NCBI GenBank assembly: GCA_029259595.1
Contig: JAJDEW010000105.1
Span: forward strand, 1 to 64,000
From: Planctomycetota bacterium
GTDB lineage: Bacteria; Planctomycetota; UBA1135; GCA-002686595
Direction: 5' to 3'
DNA length: 64,000 nucleotides
Below the pieces are notes generated by a model. It searched no databases. It saw only the letters and a list, made by a program, of their open reading frames with translations, and had not been told where the DNA came from. The position numbers and the translations under genes were made by a program. Positions 34,471 to 44,034 of this stretch are shown piece after piece; positions within the stretch are counted from its first letter, which is position 1; each line of letters starts with the position of its first letter.

Positions 34471-36840
34471 ATGAAACGAATTCCGATCCTGTCCGCGGTC
34501 GTCGCGGCTTTCCTCCTCGGGCTCGCACCGCTCGAGGCGCAGAAACCCGCCCGTGCCACGCTGTTCACTCGCGCCGAGGACGGACTGGTTCGTGCGGTGC
34601 TCGAGATCGATATCGAATTCGGTTGGCACATCTACCACTCGGAGCTCGGTCATCCCGAAGCGATCGGTCTGCCGACGAAAGTCGCTTTCGAGGCCGAGGG
34701 CGTCGAGTGGTCGCAACCTCTGTTCCCCGAGCCCCACGAGCTGCCCCAAGGACTCGACGATTCAGAGGGCAACGAGCTCTGGATCTGGGGCCACGAAGGG
34801 CTCGTACGGATCTACGCCGCTGGTACGTACGAAGGGGAAGCGCCGACGAAGGTCGCGGCCTCCATCCAAGGTCAAGTCTGCAAGGAGAGCTGCATTCCCT
34901 ACTTCGACGACGTCACGTCGAAGGGCAAGGGCAAGGACACCCTGTTCGCGAGCTTTCCCGACGCGCTTCTGCCGAAGGCCGCACAGAAGACGGGAGGCGC
35001 GCAGCGCGAGGACGTGCACGTCGAGGGCGAGGCGGATGCGACCCTGTACACGCGCGTGGACGGCGACTCCATCCGCGCCGCGGTCGAGATCCGCATCACG
35101 CCGGGCTGGCACCTCTACCACGAGGAGCTCGGAGGGACGGAATACGCCAAGCCGACGGTGATCACGCTCGGTGGCAAGGGCATCGAATGGGGCGAGCTCG
35201 ATTGGCCCGAGCCCGAGAAGCTCGACCTGGGCTTCGACGACCAGTGGGTGTGGAGCCACGAGGGGACGATCGTCGTGCGCGCGGAGGGTCGTCTCGCCGA
35301 AGGTGCGAAGGGCGAAGACGTCTCGGCCGAGATCGCCGGTCAGACCTGTACCGACGTGTGCATCAACTACACGGAGACCGCCTGGTCGCGCGGTCCCGGC
35401 CCGGATGAACTCTTCGCCGGCTTCGCGCCGGCGGAGTCCTCGAAAGGCACGGGGACGTCGGGGGCGACTTCCAGTGAGGACACCGAAGGACGGGCGGACG
35501 CCTTGACCGACGAGGAGGAGGACAGTCTCTGGGACTTCATCTTGCTCGCGATCGCCGGCGGTCTCTTCGCGCTCGTGATGCCCTGTACGTATCCGATGAT
35601 CCCGATCACGATCTCGTACTTCACGAAGCAGGCCGACGCGCGCGGCGGACGCGTCCTGCCGCTGTCGCTGACGTACGGCGGTGGCATCGTCCTGATCTTC
35701 GTCCTGATCGGCGTGATCCTGGGTCCGCCGATCATCCGTTTCGCGACGCACCCGTTCACGAACATCGTGATCGGCCTGGCCTTCCTCTACTTCGCCTTGG
35801 TCCTGTTCGGGATCGTCAAGCTCGAGCCGCCGCGCGCGCTGATGAATGTCGCGGGCAAGGCCTCGATGAAGGGGGGCTACACGGGCATCTTCCTCATGGG
35901 AGCGACCCTGGTGGTCACGTCCTTCACCTGTACGGCGCCCTTCGTCGGATCGCTCTTGTCCTACGGGGCGAGCCAGGGAGGGATCGGGCGTGTGGCGCTG
36001 GGGATGGGGGTCTTCGGGCTGACGATGGCGATTCCGTTCGTGATCCTGTCGTTGATTCCGGGCCGTCTACGCGCGATGCCGAAGAGCGGACAGTGGATGA
36101 ACACGCTGAAGTTCGTGCTCGGCTTCGTCGAGCTCGCGGCTTCGCTGAAGTTCTTCTCGAACGCCGAGATCGTCTGGGACCTCCAGATTCTCTCGCGCGA
36201 GCTCTTCCTCCTGCTCTGGGGCGTGATCTTCCTCCTCGCGTCGCTGTACCTCTTCGGTCTGTTCACGAAGGGCGGCGACAAGCCCGGAACCAAGCGACTG
36301 ACCAGTGGTGCGCTCTTGTTGGTCTTCGCTGGCTACTGCCTCTGGGGCATGACCGGTGTGAAGCTCGATCGCGTCATGACGGCCATCGCGCCCAACTACT
36401 CCGGCGGCAGGTTCATGCCGGCGCTGTACGACCCGGGCGGTGACTGGCTCATCGTGAAGGACGCCTTCGAGCTCGCCAACCAGAACGCGCGCGAGCAGGA
36501 CAAGCTCTTGCTCGTGAACTTCACCGGCTTCACATGAGTGAACTGCCGCATCAACGAGGAGAAGGTCTTCCCCTCGGACATGGTTGCCCCGCTCCTGCGC
36601 AAGCACTTCGTGGAAGCTCGACTGCACAACGACGGACCTGACAAGGACGTGGTCCGAGAGGTCGTGCGGCTTCAGCAAGAGCTCGCGGAGTCTTACGCGA
36701 CGCCGTTCTACCTCGTCCTGGATCCGAAGTCGGGCAAGCAGCTCGGCGGGACGCTGGCCGGCGAGGTGAGCAAGAAGGCCTTCGTGCGCTTCCTGGAGGA
36801 AGCGCTGGCCGATCAGGGCGAGCTCATCGGACTGCGCTGA
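34471..36840 (+). CDS. dsbD: Candidate selenoprotein: DsbD-family thiol:disulfide interchange protein with in-frame UGA (Sec689)
   Basis: This reads as one 789-residue protein with a UGA at codon 689. Order: signal peptide (to about residue 24); two DsbD-alpha-like periplasmic domains, each with a C-x3-C in the same context (GQVCKESC, Cys137/141; GQTCTDVC, Cys293/297); an eight-helix CcdA/DsbD-beta membrane domain with VMPCTYP (Cys372) and SFTCTAPF (Cys487); and a thioredoxin domain. In the last, family members have F-T-G-x-x-C-x-N-C-R, but here the first Cys codon is TGA, reading FTGFT-U-VNCR, with the second Cys at 692. The frame then stays open and thioredoxin-like to the true stop, with the cis-Pro in ATPFYLVLDP. 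A hairpin 18 bases after the UGA looks like a SECIS. The protein should carry reductant from cytoplasm to periplasm. Sec insertion machinery is not in this window. A point mutation or sequencing error is the alternative. The end overlaps the convergent kinase gene by 28 bases. Confidence 0.82.
36535..36537 (+). other. In-frame UGA, predicted selenocysteine codon
   Basis: This TGA occupies the position of the first Cys of the thioredoxin C-x-x-C motif and is followed in the same frame by V-N-C-R and 99 further codons of coherent sequence. Because GTG comes immediately after the TGA, gene callers would start a second, false gene there. Confidence 0.82.
36556..36575 (+). promoter_or_regulatory. 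Predicted bacterial SECIS stem-loop
   Basis: The 20 bases starting GAGGAGA fold into an imperfect hairpin: GAGG pairs with CCTC, an A-C mismatch follows, then GAA pairs with TTC, leaving GGTC (or AGGTCT) at the tip. It starts 18 bases after the UGA. The tip matches the AGGUCU apical loop of the E. coli fdhF SECIS as I remember it, with the GU that SelB recognises. It is also coding sequence. Confidence 0.65.
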
Positions 36841-39800
36841 GTCTCGGCGGCGGCTGCTCCCATCACCTTCTTCAGGCAGGCCCGTAGTTCTCCGACGCTG
36901 AAGGGCTTGCCGAGGAAGGCCGAGGCGTCGTTCGCGATGCGTGTCGCCTTTTCGCCGTCGCCACTCATGAGCACGACGCGAGCGTCCGCGCGCAGCTCCA
37001 GCAGCTCTTGGCGAACCCGGGTCCCTTCCATGCCGGGCAACGCGAGATCCACGATGACACAGTCGATCTCCCTGGTATGGGCCGCGAAGATCTCGAGCCC
37101 CAACTCACCGCTCTCGGCCTTGATCACGCGGTAACCCATGCGCGTGAGCATCGCTCCGAGGATCTCTCGCACGCCCAGGTTGTCGTCGATGATCAGGATC
37201 GTTTCGCTCCGTCCGCCGTCGACGACCGGAGCGTGCGTCGCCTTGGAGGTCGCAACGATCGGACTCGCGGGCAGGAAGATCGAGAACGTGGTTCCACGGC
37301 CGAGCTCGCTGCGGACTTCGACCTGACCGCCGTGAACACGGGCCGTGCCCTGGACGGCGGCCAGACCCAGACCCCGACCCACCAACTTGGTCGTGAAGAA
37401 CGGGTCGAAGATCCGGCTCAGGGTGTCCACGCTCATCCCGACACCGTTGTCGCGCACACGCAAGACGACCCAGTCCAACGGGGTCGCGAACTCCTCATCG
37501 AGTGGTTCGGGGGGCGGACCGTCGGGCGCCGACACGAGCTCGGTTCGGATCTCGATGAGTCCCTCCGCGCCCTTGATCGCGTCGTTCGCGTTGACCACCA
37601 GGTTCAGGACGGCTTGACGTATGCGGCTCGCGTCACCCTGAATCGCCGGCAAGCCCTGTCCCAGCTCGAAGCGAAGCGTGGTGCCGGGGTCGAGCATGCC
37701 GCGCAGGTGATTCGCGAGCTCGGCCAGGAGCGCGTTCAGCTCGAGCGACTCGTGCTGAACGTCCCCTCGGCCAGCGTAGGTCAAGAGCTGTCGCGTCAGA
37801 TCGCTGGCGCGATGAACGCTGGCCATGGCGCGTTGGAGTTTGGTCACACCTGGAGAGGCCGGGGACATCGCCTGAGCGGCCTCGTCGACGTTACCGAGGA
37901 TGACCATCAAGAGGTTGTTGAAGTCGTGTGCGACGCCACCCGCCATGCGAGCAAGGCTCTCCACGCGCTGCGCCTCGGTTTCTTGACGGAGAAAGCGCGA
38001 GCTGGCCTCCTCGAGCAAGCGCCGCTCGGAGATGTCGCGCATCGTGATCTGCACTCGCCCGTCGTCGAGGCGCTTGGCGACGGTCTCCAGCACGTGCTTG
38101 TGCGAGCCCGCGTCACGCAGCGCGAGCTCGACCGTCTTCGTCTGCCCCGCAAGCACATCGCGCAGTTCGAGGCGCGCACCGGTCTCCGCTCGTTCTGCCA
38201 GGGCTTGCTCGACCTCGAGCCCAGTCAGCTCAGCGCCCCGCGCCGCGAGCAGCGCGGCTGCCGGCGGATTCCAACGCAGGCAGCGACCATGTCGATCGCA
38301 CAGAAGAATCGCATCGGAAGACTGCTCCATCAGCAGTCGGTGTTCCGCCTCACTCAAGCGCAGGGCCTGTGCATCTCGACGTCGACGGCGCAGCGACGTG
38401 GACGCGACGACGACCAGGGAGAGGGTCGAGAACACGACCGGAAACAGGAAGACGGCCTCCAGATAGAAGGGCGTCGGAGCGCTGAGCTCGACGTCCGCGA
38501 TCGGCGAGAGCGTGCCGAACAGGCCCTTGCCTTGGACCTCGAAGCGGTGGGATCCCGGGGAGAGACCGTCGAGCACGAGTTCGCGCGCGCGGCTCCATTC
38601 ACTCCACGCGCCGCCATCGATTCGGTAGCGCGAGTCGATGGTCTCGGCTGGCTGGCTGCCTTCGAAGGAGCGGACGGCCCAGCGCAGGTTGGCTCGGTCC
38701 CCCTCGACCGAACTCCGGATCTCGACGCGTAGGCCTGGCCCGCTCTCCTCATCGCGCCAAAGGAGGTGCGTGCCACCGCCGGACGAGCCCGTGATGACGC
38801 GCTCGCCCTGGAGGATCACCGGCCACAAGCGAGGCGACGGTAGGCCCGTTCCCGGACCGAGAAAGCCCGCATCCGTTCCGCGCAAGGCAGCCAGTCCGTA
38901 CTCGGTCGTCGCCCAGAGAACGCCCTGGTCATCGAGGCAAAGGTCCCAGACGTCCGTCGGAAGCGACGACTGCAGCTCGACCTGACTCTCGGTTCCTGCG
39001 GCATCGATATGGCGCAGTCCGCGCTGCTGCCCGGCGACCCAGACTCCGCCCTCGCCGTCGCCGATCAAGCGGAAGGCCTTGCCGCGATCGTCATCGGAGC
39101 TCTTCGCTTCCCAGCTGGTCCAGACGCCGTTCCAGAAGCGGTGCACGCCGTACAGCGTTCCAAACCAGTAGGCGCCGGCTCCGTCCTCGTAGAAGTCGTA
39201 GAGCCGGTTGTGGTCGAGCTTGCCACCGTGATCCCAGGCGGTGAGCCGTCCCGCTTCGAGCACGTGCAAGGCGCCGCTGCGCTCGTGACGACGGCGCGGG
39301 TCGCTCGAGAGCCCCAGGAACCACAGGCGTCCACGGCGGTCGGACCGGATCTTGTGGATCAGGCCGAGCGGTGTGCCGGTCGCGTCCTCCGTGACGTGCG
39401 TCCACGTGTCACCATCCAGGCGGAAGGCGCCGGGCAGGGACCCGCCTTGACACGTCCAGATGCGCCCCTCGGCGTCTTCCGCGAGCCCGGTGATGTAGGG
39501 CAACTCCGGTATGGGAAAGCGCGGGACGGGAAGGAGCTCGCCTTCGTCGACGCCTCCGATGCGGCGGGCGTGAACTCCCGCGACGGACGCGATCCACAGC
39601 GTCTTTCCGTCGCGCGACAGGAGCAGGTCCTGAACGCGGTTGCGTGGATCGTTCTGATCCGGGAAGCGCCAGGTCGACCATCTGCGGGCGCTCGCGCGCA
39701 AGAGCCAAAGGCCATCGTCGGTTCCGACCCAGAGGTCGCCGTTCTCGCGGAAGCGGAGGAAGATCGCATCGACCAACGGCGCGGGTGTCGGGCGGATCGA

Positions 39801-40694
39801 AGGCCACGTTTCCCCAGCTTGAACCCGAGCCTCGTGAACCCGGACCTCGCGGGTATCGAGGACGACCACGGCAGTTCCCGTCGCGGAAATGCCGGCGAGC
39901 TGGACCGTGTCACCTCCGAGGACGTCGCGGATGTTGGTCTTGCCCTTCGCGTCCCAGCTCCAGATGCCGCGCTGGTGGTTCGAGAAGTCCGCGCCGCTGA
40001 CCCCGAAGCCGTCGTGGTTCTCGGCGAGGGCGCCAGGTCGACTGAGTCGTCCCTCACCCTCTTCGAGGAAGGGTTCGAAGCCGCCGGGCGCGTCCGGCTG
40101 CCAGACGAAGATTCCGGTGGACCCGCTCACGAAGACCCGGCGCGATTCGGTCTGCACGATCTCGGCGATGGCCCCGCCTTCCACGAAGAGCTCCCGCGTG
40201 CCGGCTTCGTCCCAGAGAAAGAGGCGCCGCGGACCCGCCGGGTCGATGAGGAGCGCCAAGCGCCCCTGGGGTGTATGGGCCAGCGACTCGAGGTGGAGCC
40301 CGGCGAAGGACGACGGCAGTTGAACCGGCTCGAGACGAAACTCCGAGCCGCACCACGTCGTGGAATCCGTGACGACCCAGACTTGGCCGGTATCGTCGGA
40401 CGACAGGTTGACGACCGGAGCCTTCGGGAGGTTGTCGGTGATCCACTCCCAACCGTCGAAGTAGGCGAGTCCCGCGCGCGTTCCGGCCCAAGTCGTGGTC
40501 GGCGTCTCGACCAGGTGCTCGATGCGCGAATGAGGCAGGCCGTCCTCGGTCGTCCAGTGGGCCCACCGCCACCCTTCTCGCAAGGCTTCCCCCAGGTCCC
40601 GGCGCGCCTCTTGCGCGGCGGAAGTCGGAAGCAGGCAGAGGGCGACCAGAACGCGTGGCAAGGCCGTATGCAAAGCGGCACGGAGCAGGGGCAT
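36813..40694 (-). CDS. Hybrid sensor histidine kinase/response regulator with periplasmic propeller sensor
   Basis: A 1293-residue one-protein two-component system. Order: signal peptide (to about residue 28); a long periplasmic double-propeller sensor with reg_prop-type repeats (for example TTEDGLPHSRIEHL and IWTCQGGSLPGAF); a Y_Y_Y-type beta-sandwich (about 660-740); one membrane helix (about 745-770); a PAS domain; a HisKA domain with the phospho-acceptor His in GGVAHDFNNLL (about 920); an ATPase domain with N-box NLVVNANDAIKG, DNGVGM and GRGLGLAAV; and a C-terminal receiver with DDNLG and phospho-acceptor VIVDLALPG (about 1214). No output domain follows. The ligand is unknown; many relatives sense saccharides. 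It sits 40 bases after feoB on the same strand. Its 3' end overlaps the dsbD-like gene by 28 bases. Confidence 0.9.
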   Translation of the reverse strand: MPLLRAALHTALPRVLVALCLLPTSAAQEARRDLGEALREGWRWAHWTTEDGLPHSRIEHLVETPTTTWAGTRAGLAYFDGWEWITDNLPKAPVVNLSSDDTGQVWVVTDSTTWCGSEFRLEPVQLPSSFAGLHLESLAHTPQGRLALLIDPAGPRRLFLWDEAGTRELFVEGGAIAEIVQTESRRVFVSGSTGIFVWQPDAPGGFEPFLEEGEGRLSRPGALAENHDGFGVSGADFSNHQRGIWSWDAKGKTNIRDVLGGDTVQLAGISATGTAVVVLDTREVRVHEARVQAGETWPSIRPTPAPLVDAIFLRFRENGDLWVGTDDGLWLLRASARRWSTWRFPDQNDPRNRVQDLLLSRDGKTLWIASVAGVHARRIGGVDEGELLPVPRFPIPELPYITGLAEDAEGRIWTCQGGSLPGAFRLDGDTWTHVTEDATGTPLGLIHKIRSDRRGRLWFLGLSSDPRRRHERSGALHVLEAGRLTAWDHGGKLDHNRLYDFYEDGAGAYWFGTLYGVHRFWNGVWTSWEAKSSDDDRGKAFRLIGDGEGGVWVAGQQRGLRHIDAAGTESQVELQSSLPTDVWDLCLDDQGVLWATTEYGLAALRGTDAGFLGPGTGLPSPRLWPVILQGERVITGSSGGGTHLLWRDEESGPGLRVEIRSSVEGDRANLRWAVRSFEGSQPAETIDSRYRIDGGAWSEWSRARELVLDGLSPGSHRFEVQGKGLFGTLSPIADVELSAPTPFYLEAVFLFPVVFSTLSLVVVASTSLRRRRRDAQALRLSEAEHRLLMEQSSDAILLCDRHGRCLRWNPPAAALLAARGAELTGLEVEQALAERAETGARLELRDVLAGQTKTVELALRDAGSHKHVLETVAKRLDDGRVQITMRDISERRLLEEASSRFLRQETEAQRVESLARMAGGVAHDFNNLLMVILGNVDEAAQAMSPASPGVTKLQRAMASVHRASDLTRQLLTYAGRGDVQHESLELNALLAELANHLRGMLDPGTTLRFELGQGLPAIQGDASRIRQAVLNLVVNANDAIKGAEGLIEIRTELVSAPDGPPPEPLDEEFATPLDWVVLRVRDNGVGMSVDTLSRIFDPFFTTKLVGRGLGLAAVQGTARVHGGQVEVRSELGRGTTFSIFLPASPIVATSKATHAPVVDGGRSETILIIDDNLGVREILGAMLTRMGYRVIKAESGELGLEIFAAHTREIDCVIVDLALPGMEGTRVRQELLELRADARVVLMSGDGEKATRIANDASAFLGKPFSVGELRACLKKVMGAAAAETQRSPMSSP

Positions 40695-40734
40695 GAGCCC
40701 GGATTCTATCCGCCCGAGCTCGGAATTGGGCGGA

Positions 40735-42933
40735 TCAGCCCAGTCCGACGAGTTGGCCGCCCTGGTAGACGATGAAGCTCGCGACCCAGGCCAGCGCGGT
40801 CATGTAGACGAAGAGGAAGACGGGCCATCTCCAGCTGGCCGTCTCGCGCTTCACGACCGCGAGTGTGCTCATGCACTGACAGGCGAGGGCGAAGAAGACC
40901 ATCAGCGAGAAGCATACGAGGGGTGTGTACACCTTCCGGCCGTCAGGCCACTCCTGATCGCGCACGCGTTCGCGGAGCACGCGCGATTCGGCGTCTTCCT
41001 CGTCAGCGAGGCCGTAGACGACCGCCATCGTGCTGACGAAGACCTCGCGCGCCGCGAAGGCTCCGATGATCCCGATTCCGATCTTCCAGTCGAAGCCGAG
41101 AGGTTCGATCGTGGGCTCGATGGCGAGGCCGAGGCGACCTCCGTAGCTCTCGCGCAGGCCCTCCCCCGCAAACTCGGTCTCGATGCGTTCGAGCTCGGCG
41201 GCGCGCGCCTCGGCGTCGAGGTCGACGTTCGTCGCGACCGCTTCCTGTCGCTTCGCGAGGTCCTCTGCAGTCTGCTTCGGGAAGGAGAGCAAGGCCCACA
41301 TCGCGATCGTGCAGACCAGGATCACCGTGCCGGCTTCGCGCACGAAGACGGCGCTCTTCTGCCACATGGCGCGAAGAACCGAACGCCAGACGGGCATGCG
41401 GTAGGGCGGCATCTCGAGGAGCAACGGCGTCCGCCGCCCCTTGAGGACCGTGCGACCCAGGACGGCCGCCGCAGCGAGGGCGATGACCGTCGAGAACAGG
41501 TACATCGCGACCATCAAGAGGCCTTGGACGAAGGGCTCTCCTTGGCCGGGAGGGTACAGCGCCGCGATCAGGAGCCCGTAGACCGGAAGGCGCGCCGAGC
41601 AGGTCATCAAGGGGACGACCATCATCGTCAGCAGCCGGTCGCGCTGACGCTCCATCGTTCGTGTCGCGAGGATCGCCGGAACGGCGCAAGCGAAGCCCGA
41701 CAGCATGGGAACGAAAGCGCGGCCGTTCAGGCCGATCGTCTTCATCAACCGGTCCATGATGTAGGCGACGCGAGCCATGTAGCCGGAGTCCTCCATCAAG
41801 CCCAGGAAGAAGAAGAGCAGCAGGATCTGGGGCAGGAAGACGAGCACGCCACCGACGCCGGCGACGATTCCCTCGACCAAGAGGTCCGTCACGAAGCCTT
41901 CGGGGAGGTGAGTGGACAGGAGGTCGGAGAGGCCGGCGACGACGTCCTCGATGAGGCCGATGGCCGGGTCGGCCCAGGCGAACAGCGACTGGAAGACGAT
42001 CGTCATGATCGTCAAGAAGATCACGAAGCCCAGCGCCGGATGCAGCAGCACGCGGTCGACACGGTCGGTCAAGGAGATCTTCGGTGCGTTCCCTTCGACC
42101 AGCGCCGGCCCGATGTGCTCGTCCAGCCAATCGTAGCGACCGCGGATGATCTCTTCGTCGATGTGGCGTCCTTCGCGCCCGGCCAGCGCACGTCGCTCGC
42201 GCACGGCCTCGCGCAAGTCCGCAGGCACGCCGAGCAACTCGTCCTCCTCGTCGACCGACAGCAACGCCCACAACGCGAGCGCCCGACATCGGAGGGTGCT
42301 CTCGCGGTGCCAGAGCAGAGGGATCGTGCGTCCGACGGCAGCGACGTCGTCTTCGAGCGCGGCTTCGGGTTCCCAGCGCCGCTTCGTGTTCGCGCGGCCG
42401 GGTTCGGCCAACACGCGCTCGAGCGCCGCCACGAGCCGGGGCAAGCCTTCGCCGCGCTTGGCGACGATCGGGACGACGGGAACGCCCAGCTCGCTCTCGA
42501 GGAGCTCGAAGTCGATCTCGAGGCCGGCCTCGCGCACCTGGTCCATCATGTTGACGGCGACGACCGTCGGCCCGTCGAGCTCGAGCACCTGCAGGACGAG
42601 ATAGAGGTTGCGCAAGAGCTGCGTCCCGTCGATCACGATGAGGGTCGCGTCCGGGCGCTCCTGGGGATGCAGGCCGGCGATCGCGCCGAGCGCGAGCTTC
42701 TCGTCCTCGCTGTTCGCCGACAGGCTGTACGTGCCCGGCACGTCGACCAGCTCGGTCTCCCCTCCGGAAGGCAACGCCAGCCGGCCGTAGTGGCGATCGA
42801 CCGTGACCCCGGGATAGTTGCCGACCCTGGCCCGACTCCCGGTGAGACGGTTGAAGAGCGTCGTCTTGCCCGTGTTGGGATTGCCCGCGAGCGCGATGCG
42901 GCGCAGTCCGGTCGCGGCGGTCCCGAGAGTCAT
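40735..42933 (-). CDS. feoB: Ferrous iron transport protein B
   Basis: FeoB is the inner-membrane Fe2+ transporter with an N-terminal GTPase. The 732-residue protein starts with ALAGNPNTGKTTLFNRLTG (G1, about residues 15-30), GNYPGVTVD (G2), VDVPGTYSL (G3) and AVNMMDQ (G4-like), followed by a helical regulator segment and the membrane domain with two Gate motifs, one containing SGFACAVPAI. The last part has about eight helices ending in FIVYQGGQLVGLG. It starts 25 bases after feoA, forming the feoAB operon; a short 40-base gap separates it from the hybrid kinase downstream. Confidence 0.94.
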   Translation of the reverse strand: MTLGTAATGLRRIALAGNPNTGKTTLFNRLTGSRARVGNYPGVTVDRHYGRLALPSGGETELVDVPGTYSLSANSEDEKLALGAIAGLHPQERPDATLIVIDGTQLLRNLYLVLQVLELDGPTVVAVNMMDQVREAGLEIDFELLESELGVPVVPIVAKRGEGLPRLVAALERVLAEPGRANTKRRWEPEAALEDDVAAVGRTIPLLWHRESTLRCRALALWALLSVDEEDELLGVPADLREAVRERRALAGREGRHIDEEIIRGRYDWLDEHIGPALVEGNAPKISLTDRVDRVLLHPALGFVIFLTIMTIVFQSLFAWADPAIGLIEDVVAGLSDLLSTHLPEGFVTDLLVEGIVAGVGGVLVFLPQILLLFFFLGLMEDSGYMARVAYIMDRLMKTIGLNGRAFVPMLSGFACAVPAILATRTMERQRDRLLTMMVVPLMTCSARLPVYGLLIAALYPPGQGEPFVQGLLMVAMYLFSTVIALAAAAVLGRTVLKGRRTPLLLEMPPYRMPVWRSVLRAMWQKSAVFVREAGTVILVCTIAMWALLSFPKQTAEDLAKRQEAVATNVDLDAEARAAELERIETEFAGEGLRESYGGRLGLAIEPTIEPLGFDWKIGIGIIGAFAAREVFVSTMAVVYGLADEEDAESRVLRERVRDQEWPDGRKVYTPLVCFSLMVFFALACQCMSTLAVVKRETASWRWPVFLFVYMTALAWVASFIVYQGGQLVGLG

Positions 42934-42958
42934 GGAGAAGGCGACGAGAGGTCGCGCC

Positions 42959-43186
42959 TCAGGACGGCTCGACGAAGAGCAGGTTGGCCTCCGAACTCCG
43001 GATCGTGAGGCGGCAGCTGCGCACTTCGAGCTCGAGCACGCCGCCCAGCTTCGCCCGCCGAATGAGGCGCACGATGCAGCCGGGCAAGAGGCCCAGCTCC
43101 ATCAAGCGACGGCAGAGGGCGCGTTCACCCTCCAGGCGGATGAGGCGGCCGCTCTTGCCGAGTTCCAAGCGATCCAGGGTCGTCAT
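42959..43186 (-). CDS. feoA: Ferrous iron transport protein A
   Basis: A 75-residue SH3-like FeoA protein thought to bind FeoB and assist Fe2+ uptake. Family features: LRRL-type start (here ALCRRLMELGLLPGCIV) and the closing LELEVRSCRLTIRSSEANLLFVE. It is the first gene of feoAB. A perfect 7-1-7 inverted repeat resembling a Fur box lies 10 bases before the ATG. Confidence 0.93.
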   Translation of the reverse strand: MTTLDRLELGKSGRLIRLEGERALCRRLMELGLLPGCIVRLIRRAKLGGVLELEVRSCRLTIRSSEANLLFVEPS

Positions 43187-43195
43187 TCGTGCAAT

Positions 43196-43210
43196 TGAGA
43201 CTCAGTCTCA
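43196..43210. promoter_or_regulatory. Fur-like operator upstream of feoA
   Basis: TGAGACT-C-AGTCTCA is a perfect 7-1-7 inverted repeat, the layout of a Fur box (classical half site TGATAAT). It lies 10 bases upstream of the feoA ATG, so it probably overlaps the transcription start, and iron-loaded Fur would repress feoAB. Confidence 0.6.
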
Positions 43211-43338
43211 GCTGAGCGCAGTATCCTAGCACCCCGATCGGTCGCCGCCCACCCATCGAATGATGGAAATCCCCGGGCTGTTCCGATCCCGCCGTCGTGG
43301 GCCTTGCTCCGGGGAGGGGGGCAGGAAAGAATCGAGCC

Positions 43339-44034
43339 GTGAGCCGATCGAAAGAAGCAGCCGGCCGCCGCGCGGCGGAGTTCGTTCAGGACGGAATGAT
43401 CGTCGGTCTCGGGACCGGGTCGACCGTCTATTTCACCCTCCTGCGCCTCGGGGAGCGGATCCGCGAGGAGGGGCTCGCGGTCCGAGGCGTGGCGACTTCG
43501 GTCGACACCGAGGGCAAGGCCGCCACGTTCGGGATCCCGCTCCTGACGTTGTCCGAGGTGGAAACGATCGACCTCACGATCGACGGCGCCGACGAGATCG
43601 ACGCCGAGTTCCAGATGATCAAGGGCGGCGGCGGGGCCTTGCTGCGCGAGAAGGTCGTGGCCTCGGTCAGTCGGCGCGAGATCATCGTCGTCGACGATTC
43701 GAAGGTCGTCGAGCGGCTCGGTCTCGCCTTCCTCTTGCCGGTCGAGGTGGTGCCCTTTGCGCGTGGAACCGTCGCGCGCCGGCTCGCCGAGCTCGGCGCA
43801 CAGCCCGCGGTGCGCGTGGTCTCGGCCAGCGAGACCTACCGCACGGACAACGGCAACGAGATTCTCGACTGCCGCTTCCCCGAGGGCATCGTCGACGCGC
43901 GTGGCTTGCAAGCGAAGCTGCAGGGCATCCCCGGGGTCGTCGAGAACGGGCTCTTCATCGATCTCGCGCACGCGGTGGTCGTCGGGCACCCCGACGGCGT
44001 CGTCGAGGTGCGCGAGCGCGCCGCCGATGGCTGA
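43339..44034 (+). CDS. rpiA: Ribose-5-phosphate isomerase A
   Basis: RpiA interconverts ribulose-5-phosphate and ribose-5-phosphate in the pentose phosphate pathway. The 231-residue protein has the family pattern: FVQDGMIVGLGTGSTV (phosphate-binding loop), DLTIDGADEIDAEFQMIKGGGGALLREK with the catalytic Asp/Glu/Lys, and TDNGNEILDCRF. The GTG at 43339 has AGGAAAG about ten bases upstream. Its stop overlaps the start of the next gene by eight bases. It is divergent from feoA, sharing the 152-base region with the Fur-like operator. Confidence 0.93.
   Translation: MSRSKEAAGRRAAEFVQDGMIVGLGTGSTVYFTLLRLGERIREEGLAVRGVATSVDTEGKAATFGIPLLTLSEVETIDLTIDGADEIDAEFQMIKGGGGALLREKVVASVSRREIIVVDDSKVVERLGLAFLLPVEVVPFARGTVARRLAELGAQPAVRVVSASETYRTDNGNEILDCRFPEGIVDARGLQAKLQGIPGVVENGLFIDLAHAVVVGHPDGVVEVRERAADG

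Noticed and set aside
36538..36840. A separate small thioredoxin-like gene starting at GTG 36538
   Set aside because: The GTG follows the TGA directly, has no ribosome-binding site, and would begin inside the redox motif. Reading through as selenocysteine explains the sequence better.
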